64,000 nt of DNA, taken from the NCBI RefSeq assembly GCF_000763945.1, contig NZ_JQFJ01000005.1, positions 186,001 through 250,000 of the forward strand, given 5' to 3'. Positions 59,075-64,000 of the stretch are shown here, piece by piece. Each line of letters begins with the position of its first letter. Positions within the stretch are counted from its first letter, which is position 1. The position numbers and the translations under genes are program-made. This DNA is from Sphingopyxis sp. MWB1 (GTDB lineage Bacteria; Pseudomonadota; Alphaproteobacteria; Sphingomonadales; Sphingomonadaceae). Below the pieces are notes generated by a model that saw only the letters and a program-made list of their open reading frames with translations, was not told the origin of the DNA and did not search any database.

Positions 59075-60643
59075 TCAGCTGACCGGCAGCGCGGTGCAGG
59101 AACCGCTGGTGCTGCCAAAGCTGGCGGTGGCCGAATTACAGGTCCAACCGGCGTACCAGGTGTCATTGGCGTCGCGGACGGCGCCGACATAGTTGGTGGT
59201 GTCGAAGAAGGCGTTCAGCGTCTTCGCATTGAAGGCGGCGAAGCCCGTCTCGGTCGCGCCGTTGACGAACAAATTGGTCAGGCTGGGCGTGTAGGTTGAA
59301 CGATTGTTCGTGCCGCCTTCGAAGATCGCCTGAACCTCGGCATCGCTGACGCCATTGGAACCGCGGAACGGGGTCGCGTTGCACTGCATCGACACCGAGT
59401 GGAACTTCGGCGGACCGGCTTCATCGGGACCGGTGGTCTGCGCCGTCGTGGCGCTGTCGACGCGCAGGCAGCGCGTTCCCGGCGACACGATCAGGCCATT
59501 GGCGAAGGTATAATCGGCACCGCCGCGGATACGGATGGCCGCGCCGTTGCCGGCAGCCGCGTTGCGCTGGATGAAGGTAAAGTTCGAAATGGTCACATTC
59601 TGACGCGGAACGGCATTTTCATTGCCGTCCGAGTCGATTTCCATCATCGAATCGCCGATCGCTCCGCCCGCACGCTGCACGGCGATGGCATATTGGATGT
59701 TGCCCTTGTAGCCGACGTCGGTGTCAAAGCTGTCATCTTCAGCGCCGGTGACGATCATATGCTTGAAGTTCGGACGTCCGCCGAAAACTTCCATGCCATC
59801 GTCCGAGCTGTTGTGGATCTGGATATGATGAATTTCGGTGCCCGAGCCCACGCCCGAGGGAGTCAGGCCCTGCAATTCCTTGTCGGCGCTCAGGACAAAG
59901 CCCGAATAGCGGATCTGGACATAGGCCATGCGCCCCGAATTGTCGCCGGCCTGCGCGCCGCCATAAAGAGCGTTCGACGTGCCTTCGGTATCGCGTTCGC
60001 AGGCAACCGTGCCTTCGGCCGCACCGGGGGCAAGGCAGTCGGTGATGGGCGCGCGGCCCAGCAGGACGACACCGCCCCACAGCTGCGACGTATTGTCATC
60101 GGCCGAACCGACGACGTTGCCGCGGCCCGTGAAGATGATCGGCTGGGTCGGGGTGCCGACAGCGTCGATCTTGTTGCCGCGATTGACGACAAGGTACGAA
60201 ACGCCGGTCGAACCGAAAATGATGACGCCCGGGTCGATGGTCAGCGTGACATCGGTGTTGGTGCTCGCCGCGCCCTGGTCGGTGCCGACATCGACACGAC
60301 CGGGAAGCGAATAGATAACGCCGTCCACCTTGGGAATGGCGGTCGAGGCCGTGAAGCGCGAGGGGAAAGCACAGTTGCGCCACGTGCCTTCCGGACCGGT
60401 GATCGTACCGAGATTCTGCAACTGGGCGGTCGCGGGACCAGCAATCGTCGGGCAGTTCGCCGCAGGCGTCACGCCGGTCGGGGTCGGCGTGGGAGTCGGG
60501 GTGGGCGTCGGGGTCGGCGTCGGCGCCGGAATGACGATCGTGCCTTCGCCCGGCGAAGCCACGCCATCGGCACCGCAGGCTGCAAGAATGGAACAGGCCA
60601 CGCCACTCAGCATGACCAATCGAACGCGCGCAAAAGCCGCCAT
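59075..60643 (-). CDS. Beta-helix-like surface lipoprotein with Pro-Thr linker (ElpS-like candidate)
   Basis: A 522-residue lipoprotein. Lipobox SILAAC gives Cys22; then a 9-fold Pro-Thr linker (about residues 38-56) and a domain with repeats (VTLTIDPGVIIFG, YLVVNRGNKIDAVG, PIIFTGRGNVVGS, EIHHIQIHNSSDDGMEVFGGRPNFKHMIVTGAEDDSFDTDVG, AAIRIRGGADYTFANGLIV) suggestive of a right-handed beta-helix. The open frame starts earlier (60739) but ATG 60643 begins a proper signal peptide. It resembles, as far as I recall, the Caulobacter lipoprotein ElpS, which is released by the T2SS under phosphate starvation. A Pho-box-like array stands 131 nt upstream. Enzymatic activity unknown. Confidence 0.75.
   Translation of the reverse strand: MAAFARVRLVMLSGVACSILAACGADGVASPGEGTIVIPAPTPTPTPTPTPTPTPTGVTPAANCPTIAGPATAQLQNLGTITGPEGTWRNCAFPSRFTASTAIPKVDGVIYSLPGRVDVGTDQGAASTNTDVTLTIDPGVIIFGSTGVSYLVVNRGNKIDAVGTPTQPIIFTGRGNVVGSADDNTSQLWGGVVLLGRAPITDCLAPGAAEGTVACERDTEGTSNALYGGAQAGDNSGRMAYVQIRYSGFVLSADKELQGLTPSGVGSGTEIHHIQIHNSSDDGMEVFGGRPNFKHMIVTGAEDDSFDTDVGYKGNIQYAIAVQRAGGAIGDSMMEIDSDGNENAVPRQNVTISNFTFIQRNAAAGNGAAIRIRGGADYTFANGLIVSPGTRCLRVDSATTAQTTGPDEAGPPKFHSVSMQCNATPFRGSNGVSDAEVQAIFEGGTNNRSTYTPSLTNLFVNGATETGFAAFNAKTLNAFFDTTNYVGAVRDANDTWYAGWTCNSATASFGSTSGSCTALPVS
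60475..60533 (-). repeat. Hexamer repeat encoding the Pro-Thr linker
   Basis: Near-perfect 6-bp units (on the plus strand GTCGGN/GTGGGN) encode alternating Pro and Thr. Changes in copy number would keep the reading frame but alter linker length. Confidence 0.7.
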
Positions 60644-60773
60644 GAAAATCTCCGTTCCCGGTGTGCGCCCCGCTGGGCGCTGGTGAAAAATCACCGGCCA
60701 GCGAAAGACAGAACCCCACGCCCCCGGTGACGCCGCCACTAGGCTGATTCGATGACCGTCTGACGCCAGAGCA

Positions 60774-60813
60774 ATGACATTTGCGTGACTCTTAAGAGTC
60801 GTTTTTGTGACAA
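60774..60813 (-). promoter_or_regulatory. Candidate Pho-box array upstream of the lipoprotein gene
   Basis: On the minus strand, four 7-mers at exact 11-nt spacing read TTGTCAC-aaaa-ACGACTC-ttaa-GAGTCAC-gcaa-ATGTCAT. Against the half-site CTGTCAT/C, the first and fourth units match at 6 of 7, the third at 5 of 7; the second is poor. AT-rich 4-nt spacers fit the Pho box. The lipoprotein start lies 131 nt downstream. Same length and layout as the array before gspC. Confidence 0.52.
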
Positions 60814-60946
60814 AGGCGGCAGGCTGGGCGGACCCGAAAGCGCGTCCGAAAAAATATTCGGCACAAGCTTGCTTGCATCGGGTGAAAAGCTTTGCTAGGC
60901 GCCCGCACCTACCCGGTGCCGGACCCGTTCGGCCCCATCATGATGT

Positions 60947-61033
60947 GCGGTCGTGGCGGAACTGGTAGACGCGCAACGTTGAGGTCGTTGTGGCCGAAAG
61001 GCCGTGGAAGTTCGAGTCTTCTCGACCGCACCA
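60947..61033 (+). tRNA. tRNA-Leu (anticodon GAG)
   Basis: The acceptor stem GCGGTCG pairs with CGACCGC; the discriminator is A and CCA is encoded. The D-arm begins TGGCGGAACTGG, the anticodon stem-loop is CAACG-TTGAGGT-CGTTG with GAG, a long variable arm (TGGCCGAAAGGCCG) identifies a class II leucine tRNA, and the T-arm is GTTCGAGTC. It stands alone on the plus strand. Confidence 0.95.
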
Positions 61034-61146
61034 TTATCCTGAAAATGACGGATGGCTGGCCCGCCTGCTGCGCAGGCAGGCGAGCTGCATCATGTCTACT
61101 ATTCAGCCGAGATGAGAAGAGCCCTTCAAACGCTGCGGCGCGCGGC

Positions 61147-62295
61147 TCAGACCTTGATGATCCAGTTTTTCCGGCGCAGCCATTCCATCGCCGCCCAGAT
61201 CAGCGCCATATATATCAGTATGGGCAGCAGGCTGGCGATTTCACCGGGCAGCCAAGCAGCCGCCCAATGATAGGGCAGTAGAACCAGGTCCCAACCGACA
61301 ACCCCTGCCGTGACCATGTGCAGCACATAGGCGGCAATGGCGTTAAGGCCAAAGGCCATAGCGATCCGTGCCAGCCAGTGGTGCTCTGCGCCTGCACGGC
61401 CGTCCACAAAATGATGAAGCGCCGCGAGCGCCAGGGTCGTAATTCCGCAGGTGACGAGGACAAAGCTCGACGACCATATGTCCTTGATCACCGGAAACCA
61501 CAGGCTCCATCCGAGGCCCACGCCCAGCATCGCAGCCCCGGCCAGCGCCAGCATCCCCGCACTGCCGCCCGCCGGCCGCGCCTTAAGGGCAATGCCGATC
61601 AAAACCCCGATCAACCCATGCGCGATAGCGGGCAAGGTGCCCAGCACCCCCTCGGGATCATAGCCTTGCGGGCCCTTCACATAGATATGATTGCCAGCCC
61701 CCAAAAAGACACGATCGACCGACGCGATAAAATTCTGTCCCCGCGCCCAAATATCGGTGCCCCCTCCGTCGAGCGACGGTGCCAGCGCCAACGGCCAATA
61801 TAATATAAGAATGGTGAGCGTCAGAATTAGCAGCGCACGCGGTCGCAAAAGCAGGAACAGCAAAGCACAAGCCCCATACACCAATCCAATGCGCTGCAAC
61901 ACGCCAAAGAGCCGCCAGTCGCCGGACGTAAAATCCGCAAACCAGGCAAGGTTGGAGAGAAGAAAGCCAATCAGGATCAGACGTAAACTACGCGTGCCAA
62001 TCTGCCACGCCACCGGAGCGGTCAAGCCATCTTCGGCGGCTGGGCGCGCAAGCGCAAAGGGAATGGAAACCCCCACCATCAATAGAAATGCGGGAAAGAC
62101 CAGATCGGCTATGGTCAGTCCATCCCAGCGGGCGTGAAGCAGCGGAGGCCAGACATCCGCTTGAACCGAATAGAAGAGCGCCGCAGCCGCATTGACAAGG
62201 ATCATCCCCATCACCGCGAGGCCCCGCAGCAAATCCAGCGACGCAAGCCGCGCTCTCGCCGGTTCCTGCATCATGCCCTGCGTTTTTCTGTTCAT
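61147..62295 (-). CDS. nagX: NagX-like membrane acyltransferase (HGSNAT/DUF5009)
   Basis: A 382-residue membrane protein of the heparan-alpha-glucosaminide N-acetyltransferase type with about ten hydrophobic helices. RLASLDLLRGLAVMGMILVNAAAALF is the first, DGLTIADLVFPAFLLMVGVSIPFAL the second, and the family GMMxxxRG-like DLLRG motif is conserved. In NAG-utilisation clusters NagX is associated with GlcNAc regulators. ATG 62295 follows GGAGG; the longer frame to 62346 lacks an RBS. It is the last gene of halogenase-like - GntR - nagX on the minus strand, behind a palindrome. Confidence 0.85.
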   Translation of the reverse strand: MNRKTQGMMQEPARARLASLDLLRGLAVMGMILVNAAAALFYSVQADVWPPLLHARWDGLTIADLVFPAFLLMVGVSIPFALARPAAEDGLTAPVAWQIGTRSLRLILIGFLLSNLAWFADFTSGDWRLFGVLQRIGLVYGACALLFLLLRPRALLILTLTILILYWPLALAPSLDGGGTDIWARGQNFIASVDRVFLGAGNHIYVKGPQGYDPEGVLGTLPAIAHGLIGVLIGIALKARPAGGSAGMLALAGAAMLGVGLGWSLWFPVIKDIWSSSFVLVTCGITTLALAALHHFVDGRAGAEHHWLARIAMAFGLNAIAAYVLHMVTAGVVGWDLVLLPYHWAAAWLPGEIASLLPILIYMALIWAAMEWLRRKNWIIKV

Positions 62296-62344
62296 GCTCG
62301 CCTCCCTCCCCGCAATAAACAGGAGAGAAGGAGAACTATCTACC

Positions 62345-62379
62345 AAAAAGATACCAATAATCTCAATTGGTATCTTTTT
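62345..62379. promoter_or_regulatory. Palindrome between the GntR gene and nagX
   Basis: AAAAAGATACCAAT (62345-62358) and ATTGGTATCTTTTT (62366-62379) are perfect 14-bp arms. The half-site ATTGGTAT resembles sites of GlcNAc-responsive GntR regulators (NagR/DasR type), but the arms point outward rather than inward. With T runs at both ends it can also work as a bidirectional terminator of a weak AT-rich stem. Confidence 0.55.
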
Positions 62380-62391
62380 TGATGATTTGCA

Positions 62392-63186
62392 TCATCCCAT
62401 ATTCAGTTCAGCGACCAGATCATATGCGTCGCCGGGATAAAAGGTACGGGTAAATTCCACCGGCCTGCCATCGGCTAGAAACCCCCGGCGTTCAATATAA
62501 AGCCCCGGCGCCCCAACGCTGGTCGCGAGCGCTTCGGCCTGCTCAGCATCAAGCGCCACCGCGCGCGAACGCTGGAGGGCACGAACGGGCCGGTGTCCTG
62601 CCGCATCCAGCGCAGCATAAAGCGAATGTTCGACGGCATCGATGGACGCAAGGCAGAAGGAAGCAATCGTGGAATATTCCAGCGCCATCGGCGCCCCATC
62701 GGCATAACGAATGCGATGGAAGCGGTATACAGGCGAGCCGGGTGACAATCCGAGCGATAGCGCCTCTTCGGGGTTAACCGCGCCATGCGCGCGGCTGACC
62801 CATTGCGTGGAGGGGTGACGTCCGCGAGACATCATATCTTCGGAAAAAGAAGAGAGTTTTGAAAAACTCTTCTCCACTCGCGCACCGCGAACGAAGGTTC
62901 CCGTACCGCGACGCCGGGTCAGCAGACCTTCATCGACCAGGCCGTCGATGGCCTTGCGTACAGTGATGCGCGACACGTCGAGCTTGTGCGCCAGGTCGCG
63001 CTCGGTAGGGATCGCATCCTCGGCCGCGACCCGCCCCTCGGCGATGGCGTCGCGCAAAAGCTGTTGCAACTGTACATAGAGGGGAGTGGAGCCTTTTTTT
63101 TGAAGCGAATGCTCAACACCATGCAGCAGCAATTTTTCTTCCTTCCTCCGCGGAGCAGTAGAGATATTGGGTGACCAGGGATGCAA
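62392..63186 (-). CDS. GntR-family (HutC/UTRA) transcriptional regulator, GlcNAc-type
   Basis: A 264-residue regulator. The winged-helix N-terminal part (about residues 30-100) has GSTPLYVQLQQLLRDAIAEGRVAAEDAIPTERDLAHKLDVSRITVRKAIDGLVDEGLLTRRRGTGTFV; the UTRA ligand domain (about 125-260) ends in YIERRGFLADGRPVEFTRTFYPGDAYDLVAEL. UTRA regulators of this group commonly respond to amino-sugar phosphates. It lies between the halogenase-like gene and nagX, suggesting a NagQ/NagR-type regulator. Confidence 0.88.
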   Translation of the reverse strand: MHPWSPNISTAPRRKEEKLLLHGVEHSLQKKGSTPLYVQLQQLLRDAIAEGRVAAEDAIPTERDLAHKLDVSRITVRKAIDGLVDEGLLTRRRGTGTFVRGARVEKSFSKLSSFSEDMMSRGRHPSTQWVSRAHGAVNPEEALSLGLSPGSPVYRFHRIRYADGAPMALEYSTIASFCLASIDAVEHSLYAALDAAGHRPVRALQRSRAVALDAEQAEALATSVGAPGLYIERRGFLADGRPVEFTRTFYPGDAYDLVAELNMG

Positions 63187-63195
63187 TGGCGCCCT

Positions 63196-64000
63196 TCATC
63201 GCGTCCGCCCTGCAGCGCGTAATTGTCGTTCGGCTTCCGCGCTGCTCGCACCCATTTTTACCGTGTCGGCGATGGCTGAGCGCATGCGCGCGAATGTTTC
63301 ACGTAGCTCCCCTTCGCTGACACGATCCGCAAGCGGACTGTAACGCCGCGGCCGCTCATCAAAACCGGCAAGCAAGCTCAACCAGCTTGGCTCCTGAAAA
63401 CTTTCCCACTCATATCGCACCAATTCACCCTGAGCGCGCCAGGCGTCGAGCTTCATTTGCAACGTGTCGGGCAAGGTCAAACCTCGCATATAATCCCAAA
63501 ATGGTTCGCCCATCCGCCGGTTGAGGCAATAATGAATCAGCAGGAAATCGCGTATCCGTTCAAATTCCAGTCGCGATTGACGATCATAAACGGCGGCAAG
63601 CGCAGGATCGCAGCGGCGATCGGGAAACAAACGCACCAACCGTTCAATTCCCGATTGAATGAGCGTGATGCTTGTGGATTCCAGCGGCTCCAGAAACCCT
63701 GCCGCGAGACCAATGGCGACAACATTGCCCTGCCAGAAACGCTCGCGGTGGCCCGGCGTAAAGCGCAATCGCCGAGCCTCGCCGATCGGCACTCCCTTCA
63801 ATTGGGCCCGTAGCCGCTGCTCGGCCGCATCATCCTCTATATATTCGGAACAATAGACATAACCATTCCCATCCCGGTGACGCAGTGGGATATGCCATTG
63901 CCACCCGGCCTCCCTTGCCGTGGCCGTCGTCAGCGGCGGCGCCACTCCCCCATTCTCGCTACCGATCGCAATCGCGCGATCACAGGGCAGCCAGCGGCGC
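63196..64000 (-). CDS. Tryptophan-halogenase-family flavoprotein, 5' end outside window
   Basis: The visible C-terminal 267 residues match tryptophan 7-halogenase-like proteins: WLPCDRAIA, GWQWHIPLRHRDGNGYVYCSEYIEDDAA, FWQGNVVAIGLAAGFLEPLESTSITLIQSGIERLV and a helical C-terminal region (PFWDYMRGLTLPDTLQMKLDAW). The FAD-binding GxGxxG and the halogenase motif WxWxIP are at the N-terminal half and partly outside. In several Gammaproteobacteria and Caulobacterales these proteins occur beside TonB receptors and GlcNAc genes without known halogenation. The frame continues beyond 64000. Confidence 0.88.
   Translation of the reverse strand, partial: RRWLPCDRAIAIGSENGGVAPPLTTATAREAGWQWHIPLRHRDGNGYVYCSEYIEDDAAEQRLRAQLKGVPIGEARRLRFTPGHRERFWQGNVVAIGLAAGFLEPLESTSITLIQSGIERLVRLFPDRRCDPALAAVYDRQSRLEFERIRDFLLIHYCLNRRMGEPFWDYMRGLTLPDTLQMKLDAWRAQGELVRYEWESFQEPSWLSLLAGFDERPRRYSPLADRVSEGELRETFARMRSAIADTVKMGASSAEAERQLRAAGRTR

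Noticed and set aside
60475..60533. Short regular repeats as a CRISPR array
   Set aside because: They are contiguous 6-bp coding repeats for Pro-Thr without spacers.

Overview
The window looks like chromosomal DNA of an alphaproteobacterium of the order Sphingomonadales; a Sphingopyxis-like genome is my best guess from gene content only. The reasons are high GC, a DUF2312/GapR nucleoid protein, a DUF1476 ATPase-inhibitor-like protein next to BolA and Grx4, large TonB-dependent receptors, and an N-acetylglucosamine-type edge cluster with a tryptophan-halogenase-like flavoprotein. I see no insertion sequence, phage, CRISPR array or rRNA. There is one tRNA, a Leu(GAG) tRNA near 61 kb.

Layout. 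0-2.1 kb: end of an Mla/MCE lipid-transport operon (ATPase, MCE protein, auxiliary lipoprotein). 2.2-6.1 kb: a Tat-type hydrolase, a SugE/Gdx-type SMR exporter behind a possible RBS-masking hairpin, and a ZnuD-like zinc receptor behind a candidate Zur box. 6.2-16.6 kb: pepN, an epimerase-like protein, a DUF445 protein, a two-gene RND efflux operon and two tandem GlsB/YeaQ proteins. 16.6-17.4 kb: an 830-bp gene-poor block with strong minus-strand hairpins, a small frame and DnaA-like boxes. 17.4-27.9 kb: nadA, an MBL/DUF4230 pair, a BlaR1/BlaI-type pair with a clear operator, a DJ-1/PfpI protein, a phosphoesterase, Grx4-BolA-DUF1476, cysS and a 2-hydroxyacid dehydrogenase. 27.9-31.5 kb: a YciI/ECF42 sigma-factor module with its predicted promoter, lying between the intact dehydrogenase and an eroded dehydrogenase fragment, then TetR-YciI-tag. 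31.5-44.1 kb: bpt, pyk, small conserved proteins, yebC, ruvC / ruvA / ruvB and the ybgC-tolQRAB-pal envelope operon. 44.1-56.1 kb: a complete type II secretion operon, gspC to gspO, on the minus strand. 56.3-60.6 kb: a TonB-dependent receptor and a surface-type lipoprotein with a Pro-Thr linker. 61.1-64 kb: NagX-like acyltransferase, GntR regulator and the 3' part of a tryptophan-halogenase-family gene.

The most interesting reading concerns 44-61 kb. Two 40-bp arrays of four 7-mers, spaced exactly 11 nt apart and resembling Pho boxes, lie upstream of gspC and upstream of the lipoprotein gene. This suggests that the secretion system, a TonB receptor and a lipoprotein form one phosphate-starvation unit, comparable to what I recall of the T2SS-secreted lipoprotein ElpS in Caulobacter. 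The second notable item is the ECF42 module: a TGTCGA-N17-CGTC promoter, a 14-bp hairpin ending at the sigma-factor start codon, and a decayed gene copy on its far side. All regulatory assignments are pattern-based inferences.
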